The notes below the pieces were generated by a model. It was not told the origin of the DNA, did not search any database, and was given only the letters and a program-made list of their open reading frames with translations. The translations under genes and the position numbers were made by a program. Below, in pieces: positions 32,720 to 41,742 of a stretch of 41,742 nt of DNA; within the stretch, counting starts at the first letter, position 1, and the number at the start of each line of letters is the position of its first letter. Source of the stretch: Acidobacteriota bacterium (GTDB taxonomy: Bacteria; Acidobacteriota; Thermoanaerobaculia; Multivoradales; JAHZIX01); assembly GCA_034211275.1 (NCBI GenBank), contig JAXHTF010000040.1, positions 1 through 41,742 on the forward strand. The letters are read 5' to 3'.

Positions 32720-33667
32720 ATGCAGTCCCCGGAGTATGCGTTCGAAGAGCCCCTGGTCGAGTTACGGCGGCGGATCGAGGAGTTGGAGGCTTATCCCGAA
32801 GGGAGCGGTCACAGCAAAGATATCGACCGCCTGCGCAAAGAGCTCGGCCGCAAGACGGCGGAGGTCTACAGCAACCTCGGCCGCTGGCAGAAGACCCTCG
32901 TGGCACGGCACCAGGACCGGCCCCACACCCTGGACTACATTGAGCGGTTGATGGACGAGTGGGTGGAGATCCACGGCGACCGGGCCTTCGCCGACGATCC
33001 CGCTCTGGTCTCCGGCTTCGCCCGCTTTCGCGGCCGCACCGTGGCGGTGATCGGTCATCAGAAGGGGCGCAGCACCAAATCCCGCATCCGCCGCAACTTC
33101 GGCCAGCCGCGCCCCGAGGGCTATCGCAAGGCCCTGCGGGTGATGCAGCTGGCGGAGAAGTTTCGCCGCCCCATCCTGACCTTCATCGACACCCCCGGGG
33201 CCTATCCCGGCATCGGCGCCGAGGAGCGGGGGCAGGCGGAGGCCATCGCCCGCAACCTGGTGGAGATGGCTAGCCTGCGGGTGCCCCTGGTGGCCACCAT
33301 CACCGGTGAGGGGGGCAGCGGAGGAGCTCTCGCCCTGGGCATCGGAGATCGCGTTCTGATGCTCGAATACGCCACCTACTCGGTGATTTCTCCGGAGGGC
33401 TGCGCCGCCATCCTGTGGAAAGACCAGGCGCGCAAGGCGGACGCTGCGGAAGCCCTCAAGCTCACCGCGCCGGACCTGCGCCAGCTGGAGGTGGTGGACG
33501 AGGTGATCCCGGAGCCCGCCGGCGGCGCCCACACCGACCCCCAGGTCACCGCCCTGCGCGTTGGGGATCGACTGGAAGAGATCCTCAACGAGCTGTCCCA
33601 GGTCGAGCCGGAGCAGCTCATCCGCGCCCGCAGAGCCAAGTTCCGCCGCCTCGGCGTGCATCGCTGA
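32720..33667 (+). CDS. accA: Acetyl-CoA carboxylase carboxyltransferase subunit alpha
   Basis: A 315-residue alpha subunit of the carboxyltransferase that moves carboxyl groups from carboxybiotin to acetyl-CoA, giving malonyl-CoA for fatty-acid synthesis. Conserved segments: EEPLVELRRRIEELE, YIERLMDEWVEIHGDRAFAD, VIGHQKGR, RNFGQPRPEGYRKALR, FIDTPGAYPGIGAEERGQAE, TGEGGSGGALALGIGD and SVISPEGCAAILWK. Length matches the family. The beta subunit accD is not in the window. accA is followed 11 bp later by the recJ GTG. Confidence 0.96.
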   Translation: MQSPEYAFEEPLVELRRRIEELEAYPEGSGHSKDIDRLRKELGRKTAEVYSNLGRWQKTLVARHQDRPHTLDYIERLMDEWVEIHGDRAFADDPALVSGFARFRGRTVAVIGHQKGRSTKSRIRRNFGQPRPEGYRKALRVMQLAEKFRRPILTFIDTPGAYPGIGAEERGQAEAIARNLVEMASLRVPLVATITGEGGSGGALALGIGDRVLMLEYATYSVISPEGCAAILWKDQARKADAAEALKLTAPDLRQLEVVDEVIPEPAGGAHTDPQVTALRVGDRLEEILNELSQVEPEQLIRARRAKFRRLGVHR

Positions 33668-33678
33668 GGCGGCCTCCC

Positions 33679-35397
33679 GTGTCCTCTCGTTCCGGCGCTT
33701 CCCCCTCGCCGGCTGCCCCCGCCAACGCATGCCGTTGGGATGCCGCCGAGGTTCCCGAAGCTGCTCGCGACCTGGTGCAGGCGGGGATTCCGCCGCGGCT
33801 GGCACCGCTGCTGGCACGGCGGGGACTGGAGGATCCGGACTCCGCCCGCCGCTTCCTCACCCCCACTCCCGACCACCTCCACGACCCCTTCCTCCTCGCC
33901 GGCATGGACGCCGCGGTGGAACGCCTGCTGGCGATGCGGGAGGAGGGAGCCAAGGTCGCCATCGTCGGAGATTACGACGTCGACGGCGTCACCGCTGCGG
34001 CGCTCCTCAGCGCGGTTTTCGAAGCCTGCGGCTTGGGCGTGGAAACGATCCTGCCGCGGCGGATGAGTGAGGGTTATGGATTTCAGCCGGTGCACGTGGA
34101 ACGGGCCGCCGCCGCCGGCTGCCGGCTCATCGTCACCGCCGACTGCGGAACCACGTCCCAGGCCGCGGTCAGCGCCGCCGGGGAAGCGGGGCTCGAGGTG
34201 GTGGTGACGGACCACCACCTGCCCGACCAGCCGCTGCCCGAGGGCACGGTGCAGATCAATCCCAAACAGTCCCACTGCGACTATCCCTTCCCTGAGCTCT
34301 CCGGCGCCGGCCTGGCGCTCAAGCTGGCCCTGGCCCTGGCCCAGCGCGTCGAGCGTCCACTGCCCTTGCCGGCCCTGCTGCGCATCGCCTGTCTGGGGAC
34401 CATCGCGGATCTCGTGCCCCTGGTGGGGGAGAATCGGGTCATCGCCGCCCTCGGTCTGCGGGCCTTGAGCGAAACTCGCTCGGTGGGGCCGGGCCTCCAG
34501 GCCCTGATGCGCCAATCCGGTCTCAAGCTGCCCATCACCGCCGTCGACGTCGGGTTCCGCCTCGGTCCGCGCATCAACGCCGCCGGCCGCCTGGACACCG
34601 CCGACACCGCTCTCGAGCTCCTGCTCTGCCGGGATCGCCAGCGCGCCGCCGCTCTGGCACGGCAGCTCGACGATTGGAACCGCCGCCGTCAGGACGAGGA
34701 GATGAAGGTGGTGGAAGAGGCCCGCCAGATGGTTCTCGACCTGCCCTCCCTGCCGCCGGTGATCGCAGCTTGGAGCCCGGATTGGCACCGCGGAGTGGTG
34801 GGCATCGCCGCCGGCCGGCTGGCGCGGGAATTCCACCGCCCCTCGATCTTGCTGAGCGTCGAGGGGGAGACCGCCACCGGCTCCGGGCGGAGCATTCGCA
34901 ACGTGCACCTGCACGACTTTCTGGCGCGCTGGCGGCCTCGCATGGAACGCTTCGGCGGTCACTCCCAGGCCATCGGACTGACCGCTCGCATGGACGCCCT
35001 GGAAGAGCTCCGCAACGAGTGGCAGGAAGCCGGAGAAGAGTGGGGGCCGGAAGTCCTCGAACGCCGTCGCCGCTACGACTTGAGCCTGACACCGGAGGAG
35101 GTGGGGGAGGAGCTGCTGGAGGAGCTCGAGGCCCTGGAGCCCTTCGGTCAGGAGAATCCCCAGCCGCTGCTGCGCATTGGCCCGCTGAGTCTGGCAGCCC
35201 CGCCGCGACTCTTCGGCCGCGGGCATCTGTCGGCGCCGGCCCGGGGAGACGGCGGTGGCCAGGTGCGCCTCCTGGGGTGGTCCTGGCAGGATCGCAAAGA
35301 GGATCTCAGCGGCCGCTTCGAAGTCCTGGCCTATCTGGAACGGGATACCTACCGCGGCGGGACCTGCCTGCGGCTGGTAGATTGCCGTCCCGCATGA
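33679..35397 (+). CDS. recJ: Single-stranded-DNA-specific exonuclease RecJ
   Basis: A 5'-3' single-strand exonuclease of the DHH family used in recombination and mismatch repair. From the GTG at 33679 it is 572 residues, the usual length. DHH motif I GDYDVDGVTAA (~97) gives metal Asp residues, motif II TADCGTTS, motif III DHH (~178) with LPEGTVQINPKQ, motif GRLDTADTALELLL, and DHHA1-type GGHSQAIGLT (~425) are present. The C-terminal OB-fold (LFGRGHLSAPARG) follows. The frame is open into accA, but the upstream part is Gly/Arg/Pro-rich shadow sequence, so the GTG is preferred despite a weak Shine-Dalgarno. Confidence 0.93.
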   Translation: MSSRSGASPSPAAPANACRWDAAEVPEAARDLVQAGIPPRLAPLLARRGLEDPDSARRFLTPTPDHLHDPFLLAGMDAAVERLLAMREEGAKVAIVGDYDVDGVTAAALLSAVFEACGLGVETILPRRMSEGYGFQPVHVERAAAAGCRLIVTADCGTTSQAAVSAAGEAGLEVVVTDHHLPDQPLPEGTVQINPKQSHCDYPFPELSGAGLALKLALALAQRVERPLPLPALLRIACLGTIADLVPLVGENRVIAALGLRALSETRSVGPGLQALMRQSGLKLPITAVDVGFRLGPRINAAGRLDTADTALELLLCRDRQRAAALARQLDDWNRRRQDEEMKVVEEARQMVLDLPSLPPVIAAWSPDWHRGVVGIAAGRLAREFHRPSILLSVEGETATGSGRSIRNVHLHDFLARWRPRMERFGGHSQAIGLTARMDALEELRNEWQEAGEEWGPEVLERRRRYDLSLTPEEVGEELLEELEALEPFGQENPQPLLRIGPLSLAAPPRLFGRGHLSAPARGDGGGQVRLLGWSWQDRKEDLSGRFEVLAYLERDTYRGGTCLRLVDCRPA

Positions 35398-35440
35398 TTC
35401 CCCCCAAGAGCCCGAATTTCCGGTAGGCTCAGGAGCTGCC

Positions 35441-37444
35441 ATGCCCGCCCCCCGTCGCAAAGTCCCGATCCTCGTCCGCCTACGGGGCACCATCCTCACC
35501 CTGGCCATTCTGCTGACCATGGCCCTCATCGGCCTCTACTACTTTGGCCGGGCCGGCTTGCAGTCCCCCACGGAGCTACCGCGGGAAGAAGTCCTGCCGC
35601 CGGAGGAGGAAGAGGTCACGACCCTCTCCAAGGGCTTCGACTACACCCAATACGAGGACGACCGCAAGGTCTTCCGGGTGCGCGGCGCTACCTACCGCGC
35701 CGACCGTGAGGGCTTGGCCCACCTGGAGGATGTGGCCATCGAGCTCTTCCGCCGCGACGGCGAGAGCTTCCAAGCCCTCAGCCAGCAGGCCACCTACGAT
35801 CAGGGCGCCGCGGCGGCGGAGCTTTCCGGCGAGGTGCACCTCACCGGGCCCCGGGGGCTGGAGCTGTGGACCGAAGAGCTCACCGTCGGCGAGCAGGGGG
35901 AGCGGGTTCTGAGCCCCGTGCCGGTGCGCTTCGAGTATCAAGGGAAGCTGCGCGGCAGCGCCGACAATATGCGGGTGGAGATCCCGGCGGAGCTCTTCCT
36001 GCTGCAGGGGAACCTGACCATCCGCAGCATGCCCGGCGCCGAAGTGCCGATGCAGCTCACCGCCCAACGGGGCTTCATGGAGCAGGCGGAGCGCACGCTG
36101 CGGGCGGAGGGCGGCGTGCGGCTGGAGCACGGCGGCGACTGGCTGGAATGCCTGCGCCTCATCGCCTACCTGGCGGACGATGCGGATGTTCTGCGCTTCG
36201 TGCGCGCCAAATGGCAGGTGGTCGGCGCCCTCTCGGTGCCGCCGGAGGATCCCCAATCGCCACCGGGCCGTATGGAGTACTCCGCCGGCGGTCTCGCGGC
36301 GCTCTTCGATGAGTCGGGAGAGAACATCCAATCCTTGGAGCTGGAGGGCGGCTCCGGGCAGCCGGCGGATCTGCGCAGCATCGATCCCGCCACCGGTCAT
36401 CTGCGCCGCATCACCGCCAACCTGATCCACTCGGGCTTCTCCGGCCAGGGGCTGGAAACGGTGCAGGCGGAAGGGCAGGTGCGGATGGCGGAGTTCGCCG
36501 GACCGGAGCCCACTGGCGAGCTGGTGCGGGAGGCCCGCTCCGAGCGCGCCACCGCCTCCGTCGACGCCAGCGGCGCCATCAGCGACGTGCGGCTAGATCA
36601 AGCGGTGGATTTTCGCGAGGCAGCGGTGCGCATCACCAGCAACCAGGCGCGAGTGCGAATGAACGAGGGTGAGGCGGAGTTCATCGGCGGACCGGTGCAG
36701 GTGCTGGGGGAGCGGGGAGAGCTGAAGGCCCCCCGGGTGCTCTTCCAGCGGGAGGACAATCGGGTCCACGCCCAGGACGGCGTGCGGGCCGTCCTCAGCT
36801 CACCCCAAGGCTCGGCGGTACCCGGCCCGCTGCTCAACAGCGGCGAGGGCCCAGTCTACGTCGATTCCGAGGAAGCCTTCTGGCATCGGGACGAGGATCT
36901 CTTCGTTTTTCGCGGTGCGGTCCGCGCCTGGCGGGGCCGCGATCTGCTGCTGGCCCAGGAGGCGGAGGTCAACCGCGCCGGTGACCGGCTGCGAGCCAGT
37001 GGTGGCGTCAAGACGGTGTGGCACCCGGAAGCGCGCCAGCGCACCGAGGCGGATACTCTGGAAGTGGACGCCCAACGCTTCGACTACGACGGCGCCAACC
37101 AACGGCTGGTCTACCAGGGCAAGGTGAAGGTAGACGACGGCCTCTACCGGATGGCCTGCGACGAGGCGCAAATCGACTTGTTGGAAGACGGCGGCATGGA
37201 GCGCCTGAATTGCACCGGCGCGGCACGATTGGAAGATCCTGCCCAGGGACGGGTGGTGGAGGGGAGCCGAGCCGTCTATGATCCAGGGGTGGAAATTGTA
37301 GAAGTCTACGGCGATCCGGTGATCATGAAGGACCGTGAGGGCAGCGAGCTCAAAGGCCGCGAGCTGGTCTACCGCCTGCAGCAGGGGACGGTGGAATTCC
37401 GTTCCGCCAAGCCCGACGAAGCGTCGGGGGAGGAAGGGCGTTGA
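35441..37444 (+). CDS. Fused LptC-LptA-like lipopolysaccharide transport protein
   Basis: A 667-residue protein. One N-terminal transmembrane helix (~17-38, [19 protein letters not shown]) and the first periplasmic part (~50-220, [33 protein letters not shown]) look like LptC. The rest, with repeated beta strands ([54 protein letters not shown]), looks like a LptA/OstA-type jellyroll. LptC normally is ~190 residues and LptA ~180, so this is far longer than both. It lies directly before lptB (TTGA overlap), which supports a role in the periplasmic Lpt bridge. The start follows AGGAG 6 nt upstream. Domain borders are estimates. Confidence 0.75.
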   Translation: MPAPRRKVPILVRLRGTILTLAILLTMALIGLYYFGRAGLQSPTELPREEVLPPEEEEVTTLSKGFDYTQYEDDRKVFRVRGATYRADREGLAHLEDVAIELFRRDGESFQALSQQATYDQGAAAAELSGEVHLTGPRGLELWTEELTVGEQGERVLSPVPVRFEYQGKLRGSADNMRVEIPAELFLLQGNLTIRSMPGAEVPMQLTAQRGFMEQAERTLRAEGGVRLEHGGDWLECLRLIAYLADDADVLRFVRAKWQVVGALSVPPEDPQSPPGRMEYSAGGLAALFDESGENIQSLELEGGSGQPADLRSIDPATGHLRRITANLIHSGFSGQGLETVQAEGQVRMAEFAGPEPTGELVREARSERATASVDASGAISDVRLDQAVDFREAAVRITSNQARVRMNEGEAEFIGGPVQVLGERGELKAPRVLFQREDNRVHAQDGVRAVLSSPQGSAVPGPLLNSGEGPVYVDSEEAFWHRDEDLFVFRGAVRAWRGRDLLLAQEAEVNRAGDRLRASGGVKTVWHPEARQRTEADTLEVDAQRFDYDGANQRLVYQGKVKVDDGLYRMACDEAQIDLLEDGGMERLNCTGAARLEDPAQGRVVEGSRAVYDPGVEIVEVYGDPVIMKDREGSELKGRELVYRLQQGTVEFRSAKPDEASGEEGR

Positions 37445-38184
37445 GCGAAGCCACCCCCGAATATCCGCATCTGTTCACCGCCGACCTGGAGAAGGTCTAC
37501 CGCGGCCGGGCGGTGGTGCAGCGGGTATCCATCGAGGTAGCCCCCGGCGAAATCGTCGGTCTGCTGGGGCCCAACGGCGCCGGCAAGACCACCACCTTCT
37601 ATATGACCGTGGGTTTGACGCCTCCGGACCGTGGCCGGGTTTATCTGGGCGAGGAGGACATCACCGAACTGCCCATGTACCTGCGAGCCCAGCGCGGCAT
37701 CAGCTACTTGCCCCAGGAACCTTCGGTCTTCCGCAAGATGAGCGTCGAGGACAACCTGCGCACCATCTTCGAGACCCTCGACATCCCCCGCGGCGAGCAG
37801 GAGCGACGCATCGAGCAGCTGATCGCCGACTTCGGTCTCGGCAAGGTGCGCAAGACTCCCGCTTACGCTCTCTCCGGCGGTGAGCGGCGACGGGTCGAGA
37901 TCGCCCGAGCGCTGGTCATCGACCCCTGGTACATCCTTCTGGACGAACCTTTCGCGGGCATCGACCCCATCGCAGTCCTCGACATTCAGACCATCATTCG
38001 CCACCTCAAAGAGGTCGGCATCGGCGTCCTCATAACTGACCATAACGTGCGGGAAACATTGAAAATAACCGATCGCGCTTATATCATCAACAACGGCGAG
38101 ATCCTGCGATCCGGCACCCCCGCGGAGCTGTCCGCGGACCCCCAGGTGCGCAAGATATACCTCGGCGAGGAATTCAGTCTGTAG
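37441..38184 (+). CDS. lptB: Lipopolysaccharide export ABC ATPase LptB
   Basis: A 247-residue ABC ATPase that powers extraction of LPS from the inner membrane by LptFG. Walker [10 protein letters not shown] (~43-51), Q-loop [18 protein letters not shown], signature [15 protein letters not shown] (~143) and Walker [15 protein letters not shown], plus H-loop [10 protein letters not shown], match LptB closely. The start is a TTG overlapping the upstream stop (TTGA), and the rpoN ATG is 3 nt downstream, so lptCA-like, lptB and rpoN form one operon. This gene order is common in diderm bacteria. LptF and LptG are not in the window. Confidence 0.95.
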   Translation: MSEATPEYPHLFTADLEKVYRGRAVVQRVSIEVAPGEIVGLLGPNGAGKTTTFYMTVGLTPPDRGRVYLGEEDITELPMYLRAQRGISYLPQEPSVFRKMSVEDNLRTIFETLDIPRGEQERRIEQLIADFGLGKVRKTPAYALSGGERRRVEIARALVIDPWYILLDEPFAGIDPIAVLDIQTIIRHLKEVGIGVLITDHNVRETLKITDRAYIINNGEILRSGTPAELSADPQVRKIYLGEEFSL

Positions 38185-38187
38185 CGC

Positions 38188-39819
38188 ATGGCTTTAGAAC
38201 AGAAGCTATCTCTTAAGCTGGCCCAAAAGCTGGTGATGACGCCGTCGCTGCAGCAGGCGATCAAGCTGCTGCAGATGACGCGCATGGAGCTCCAGGGCGT
38301 CCTCGCTCAGGAAATGGTGGAGAACCCCATCCTGGAAGAGTCCCAGGAGATCTCCGCCGAAGAAGAGAGCTCGCCGTTGGACGAGCTCGACTCGAAGAAG
38401 GAGCGCGACGACGAGCTCGATCACGCCGAGTCGATGGAAGACATCGACCTGGACGCCTACTTCAGCGACTATTGGGAGGGCTCCGGTACCGCCTCCACTC
38501 ACGAGGTGCGGGAAGGGCCGCCGCTGGAGAACACCATCTCCCGCGATCCCGACCTCTACGACCACCTGCTCTGGCAAGTTCACATGGCGGAGATCTCTCC
38601 GCGCCAGCGGGTTTTGGCGGAGCTGGTCATCGGCAACCTCGAGCCCGACGGTTTTCTGGTGGCCAATGCCGAGGAGATCCTCGCCTCGGCGCCCCCCCTC
38701 GACGAAGACGACGAAGAAGAGCCCTTCACCACCGCGGAGGTTCAGCGGGCGGTGAAGCTGGTGCAGGCCCTGGATCCGCCGGGCATCGCCCGCCGCAACC
38801 TGCAGGAGAGCCTGCTGGCGCAGCTCGCCCACAGCCGCCAGGAAGCGGGGCTGGATCCCCATCCCGCTGATGTGGAGCCGGAGGAGCCGGAGGAGCAAGC
38901 CGCCGGTGAGGGTGAAGACGGCGAGCTGGAAGCGGCGGAGGGAGAGACCGAAGAGGCTGAGCCGGAAGCGGAAGAGATTCCCGAAGACGAGACCGACGAA
39001 GAGCGCAACTACCGCCTCGCCCGGATCTTGCTGGCGGACTATTGGGATCAATTCCTACGCCGCCAATACCCCAGCATCGCCAAAGACCTGGGCATCAACC
39101 TCCAGCATCTGGAGCCGGCGGTGGAGCTGATCAAGACCCTCGACCTGCGCCCCGGTCGCCAATACACCAGCGAGCGCACCCAATACGTCGAGCCCGACGT
39201 GGTGGTGGTCAAGGTCAGCGGCGAGTACGTGATCCAGGTCAACGACGACGGCATGCCCCGTTTGCGGGTGAGCAAAGCCTATCGGCGCATGTTGCGCAAG
39301 ATGCGCAGCCAGGGCAACGATGCCGAAGCCCAGGCCTACATCAAAGACAAGATCCGCTCCGCCATGTGGTTGATCAAGAGTCTCGATCAACGCCAGCGCA
39401 CCATCTACAAGGTAGCCAGCTCCATCGTCCGGCAACAGCAGGAGTTCCTGGAGCGGGGGATCGAGTACCTACGCCCCATGGTGCTGCGAGACGTGGCGGA
39501 AGACATCGGCATGCATGAATCCACCGTCAGCCGGGTGGTGGCGAATAAGTACATCCACACCCCTCGGGGTCTGCTGCCGCTGAAGTTCTTCTTCCACAGC
39601 GGCATCGACCGCGAGTACGGCGAGAATATTTCCTCCCTCACGGTCAAGCGCAAGATCAAGCACTTGATCGATGAAGAGGATCCCAAGAAGCCCCTATCCG
39701 ACAGCGAATTGATGCGGGTGCTCAAGCGCGAAGGCATTCAGATCGCCCGCCGGACGGTGGCCAAATACCGCGACGAGCTAGGCATCCCGTCGTCCACCGA
39801 CCGCAAAAGGATCTTCTGA
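38188..39819 (+). CDS. rpoN: RNA polymerase sigma-54 factor
   Basis: The alternative sigma factor for -24/-12 promoters needing enhancer-binding AAA activators. 543 residues. Region I is Leu/Gln-rich (LKLAQKLVMTPSLQQAIKLL), region III follows with the core-binding part (DLYDHLLWQVHMAEISPRQR), the HTH (MHESTVSRVVANKYIHTP) and the RpoN box ARRTVAKYRD (~521-530). Residues ~229-272 form an unusually long acidic insert inside the core-binding domain. The start follows the lptB stop by 3 nt. With hpf, ptsN and hprK it forms the conserved rpoN cluster. Confidence 0.96.
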   Translation: MALEQKLSLKLAQKLVMTPSLQQAIKLLQMTRMELQGVLAQEMVENPILEESQEISAEEESSPLDELDSKKERDDELDHAESMEDIDLDAYFSDYWEGSGTASTHEVREGPPLENTISRDPDLYDHLLWQVHMAEISPRQRVLAELVIGNLEPDGFLVANAEEILASAPPLDEDDEEEPFTTAEVQRAVKLVQALDPPGIARRNLQESLLAQLAHSRQEAGLDPHPADVEPEEPEEQAAGEGEDGELEAAEGETEEAEPEAEEIPEDETDEERNYRLARILLADYWDQFLRRQYPSIAKDLGINLQHLEPAVELIKTLDLRPGRQYTSERTQYVEPDVVVVKVSGEYVIQVNDDGMPRLRVSKAYRRMLRKMRSQGNDAEAQAYIKDKIRSAMWLIKSLDQRQRTIYKVASSIVRQQQEFLERGIEYLRPMVLRDVAEDIGMHESTVSRVVANKYIHTPRGLLPLKFFFHSGIDREYGENISSLTVKRKIKHLIDEEDPKKPLSDSELMRVLKREGIQIARRTVAKYRDELGIPSSTDRKRIF

Positions 39820-39888
39820 TCTGCAGCGGTTCATGACCCACGGCTCCCCAGGCGACGGATGGTTGTCCAGGGAGCTCTGAGGAGAACG

Positions 39889-40446
39889 ATGAACATCGAG
39901 TACGTTGGCAAGCATTTCGATCTCAACGAAGCGATCAAGGATTTCTGCGCTACCCGCCTGGACAAGGTGGCGCGCTTCGTGGACGAGCCCGTGGAGGTGC
40001 GCATCACCCTCGAGCAGGAGAAGAACCGCTTCCATGCCGACCTTCACCTGAGCCACCGTTTCGGCGTCCTACAGTCCGCGGAGGACTCCCAGAGCTCGAT
40101 GCAGGACGCCGTCTCCCTGGCGGCGGACAAGCTCGAGAAGCAGGCCCGGCGGTCGCGCAAGAAGTTCCTCGACCGCCGTCGGCGCGCCGACCGGGTGGTC
40201 CAGGACGGCCACCGCTGGCCGGTGGAGGTGCTCGATCGAGAGAGCGTCAGCGCCGGCTCCACTCCCCGGATCATCGAGTCCACGCACCTGCCCATCAAGC
40301 CCATGACCTTGGACGAGGCGGCCCTGGAGTTGGACGCCGCCAAAATGAGCTTCGTGGTCTTCCGGGACTCGGGCAACAATGAGGTCAGCGTGCTCTACAA
40401 GCGCAGCGACGAGAACTACGGCCTCATCGTGCCAGGCCGACAGTAG
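39889..40446 (+). CDS. hpf: Ribosome hibernation promoting factor (long form)
   Basis: Binds the 30S decoding region and, in the long form, dimerises 70S ribosomes into inactive 100S particles in stationary phase. 185 residues: the S30AE domain (MNIEYVGKHFDLNEAIKDF to ~115, with KLEKQARRSRKKF) and the C-terminal dimerisation domain (~125-185: IIESTHLPIKPMTLDEAALE, FVVFRDSGNNEVSVLYKR, DENYGLIVPG). The ATG at 39889 has GAGGAGA 7 nt upstream; the frame is open to 39859 but that adds no homology. Expressed with rpoN and ptsN. Confidence 0.94.
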   Translation: MNIEYVGKHFDLNEAIKDFCATRLDKVARFVDEPVEVRITLEQEKNRFHADLHLSHRFGVLQSAEDSQSSMQDAVSLAADKLEKQARRSRKKFLDRRRRADRVVQDGHRWPVEVLDRESVSAGSTPRIIESTHLPIKPMTLDEAALELDAAKMSFVVFRDSGNNEVSVLYKRSDENYGLIVPGRQ

Positions 40447-40452
40447 GGACCC

Positions 40453-40911
40453 ATGCACCTTCAGAACCTCACCCGCCCGGAGCTCATCTTCTCGGAGCTC
40501 CCAGGCACCGACGGCCCCACCGTTCTGCGCGCCCTGGCAGAACGGGTGGCCGCCATCGCCCCCCAGCTGGAGGCGGACAATCTCTATCACCGACTGCTCG
40601 AACGAGAAGCCCTCAGCTCCACCGGCATCGGCGACGGCGTCGCCATTCCCCACTGCAAGCTGCAGCGTCTGGACAATGTCCTGATGGCCGTGGGTTTGAG
40701 CAGTGAGCCGGTGGAGTTCGGCGCCATCGACAACAAGCCGGTGCGGCTCTTCTTTCTCGTGGCCTCTCCGGAGAAGCAGCCGGCGGAGCATCTCAAGGCT
40801 CTTTCCAGCCTCTCCCGCTGGCTCAAGACCGACCACCATGTGGACCGCATGCTCGAGCTTTCGGCGGCGGAGGAAATCTTCCGGCTGCTGGCGGAGTCGG
40901 AGGAAGATTGA
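40453..40911 (+). CDS. ptsN: PTS IIA-type nitrogen-regulatory protein (PtsN)
   Basis: A 152-residue EIIA(Ntr)-like protein. The active-site histidine is His67 in STGIGDGVAIPHCKL, aligned with His73 of E. coli PtsN. It accepts phosphate from NPr/HPr and regulates K+ uptake, sigma-54 functions or kinases. The usual VRLFFLVASPEKQPAEHLKALSSLSR segment is present. The ATG follows the hpf stop by 6 nt and its TGA overlaps the hprK ATG (TGATG). Confidence 0.92.
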   Translation: MHLQNLTRPELIFSELPGTDGPTVLRALAERVAAIAPQLEADNLYHRLLEREALSSTGIGDGVAIPHCKLQRLDNVLMAVGLSSEPVEFGAIDNKPVRLFFLVASPEKQPAEHLKALSSLSRWLKTDHHVDRMLELSAAEEIFRLLAESEED

Positions 40912-41742
40912 TGGAGGACAGCACCGCCTCCGTCGAGGTCCGTGAGCTTCTCGGCGAGGAGCTCGCGGACCTGGAGCTGTCGGTGCTCAGCGGCGAGTCC
41001 CACCTGGACAACCGCATCACTCACCCACGGGTGCAAAAGCCCGGCCTGGCCTTCGCCGGCTACTACGCCTACATCCGCCCGGGCCGGGTCCAGATCATCG
41101 GCGAGAGCGAGACCGAATATCTCAAGACGCTGCCGTCGGAGCAGCGCCTGGAGCGCTTCACCCACATCACCGGGATGCCGGTGCCGGTCTTCGTCCTCAC
41201 CAAGGGGCTTCAGCCCTTTCCAGAATTCCTCACTTGCTGCCAGGACCGCCAGCTGCCGATCCTGTCCTCGCCGGCTCTGTCGTCGCGGGTGATCAAGGAG
41301 ATCAGCTACTTTCTGGAAGACCACCTCACCCCGTGCACCCGGGTCCACGGAGTGATGATCGAAATCTACGGCCTCGGCGTCCTGCTCATCGGCGAGAGTG
41401 GAGTGGGCAAGAGCGAGGTCGCTCTCGACCTCATCACCCGCGGCCACAGTCTGGTCTCCGACGACCGGGTGACCATCCGGAGATACCACGGCGGCGATCT
41501 GGTGGGGTACTCGGAAGGCAATCTGCGCCACCACATGGAGCTCCGCGGTCTCGGCATCGTCAACGTCCAGGACCTCTTCGGTCTGGCGGCGGTGCGCGAA
41601 CGCAAGACCCTCGATCTGGTCATCGAGCTCGAGCATTGGCAGGAAGGCCAAGTCTATGACCGCTTGGGTCTGGACGAGACCCTCTATAAACTCCTCGACG
41701 TCCCCGGTCCCTCCATCCGCATGCCAGTGGCCATGGGACGCA
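40911..41742 (+). CDS. hprK: HPr kinase/phosphorylase, cut off by the window end
   Basis: The frame is open to the last base (277 complete codons), so the 3' end lies outside. The enzyme phosphorylates a serine of HPr using ATP or reverses this, linking PTS state to metabolism. Visible: N-terminal domain to ~130, Walker A GESGVGKSE (~161-169), LVSDDRVTIRR, and the HprK signature region ELRGLGIVNVQDLFG. The ATG overlaps the ptsN stop by one base. In diderm bacteria it commonly sits between ptsN and rapZ, and serves regulation rather than sugar uptake. Confidence 0.95.
   Translation, partial: MEDSTASVEVRELLGEELADLELSVLSGESHLDNRITHPRVQKPGLAFAGYYAYIRPGRVQIIGESETEYLKTLPSEQRLERFTHITGMPVPVFVLTKGLQPFPEFLTCCQDRQLPILSSPALSSRVIKEISYFLEDHLTPCTRVHGVMIEIYGLGVLLIGESGVGKSEVALDLITRGHSLVSDDRVTIRRYHGGDLVGYSEGNLRHHMELRGLGIVNVQDLFGLAAVRERKTLDLVIELEHWQEGQVYDRLGLDETLYKLLDVPGPSIRMPVAMGR

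Noticed and set aside
33376-35529. Long minus-strand open frame opposite recJ
   Set aside because: It is antisense to recJ and accA, with low-complexity Arg/Gly/His content typical of GC-rich shadow frames, and lacks homology to known domains.
1-41742. CRISPR arrays, insertion sequences and prophage genes
   Set aside because: I saw no regularly spaced repeats, transposase, integrase or phage structural proteins in any frame.

Overview
The window is GC-rich, gene-dense bacterial chromosome with a Gram-negative (diderm) gene set: an Lpt lipopolysaccharide-export module, a TolC-family outer-membrane protein, sigma-54, CarD, and the gene order lptB-rpoN-hpf-ptsN-hprK. This mixture, with long intergenic-poor operons and many secreted TPR, VWA/FHA and DUF1028 proteins, fits an Acidobacteriota-like lineage (Thermoanaerobaculia or a relative). 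That placement is inferred from gene content only; no rRNA gene is present.

Layout. 1-3933: the end of a cyclic-nucleotide-binding protein, facing a minus-strand four-gene operon (flavin reductase-like, M20 peptidase, DUF1611 P-loop protein, CBS-pair protein). 4062-4718: a secreted protein of unknown function with a perfect palindrome just upstream. 4855-10820: a minus-strand three-gene anti-phage cassette (TerB-domain membrane protein, P-loop ATPase, Lhr-like helicase) matching the described Shango system. 10911-11982: a DUF1992 protein and a class I methyltransferase. 12254-17559: VWA-FHA membrane protein, DUF1028 protein, replicative helicase DnaB and PurC. 17636-25132: a large protein with a degenerate class III cyclase-like domain, leucyl aminopeptidase overlapping two oligopeptide-ABC ATPases, then a TolC-family protein closed by a strong terminator.

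25233-27093 is compositionally different (visibly more AT-rich). It holds a possible ECF-sigma-type promoter, a 36-codon ORF encoding a Trp-rich peptide, a 15-bp palindrome, and a protein with an anti-sigma-like zinc-finger N terminus followed by TPR repeats, closed by a terminator. This is the best candidate in the window for something not yet described. A tRNA-Leu(CAA) follows on the minus strand, then carD with a sigma-70-type promoter and a roughly 255-nt structured leader.

28467-41742 is a plus-strand core-gene run: small envelope proteins, priA, accA, recJ, a fused LptC/LptA-like protein, lptB, rpoN, hpf, ptsN and a truncated hprK at the window edge. Together these genes serve replication restart and repair, fatty-acid synthesis, LPS transport, sigma-54 transcription, ribosome hibernation and PTS-type nitrogen/carbon signalling.
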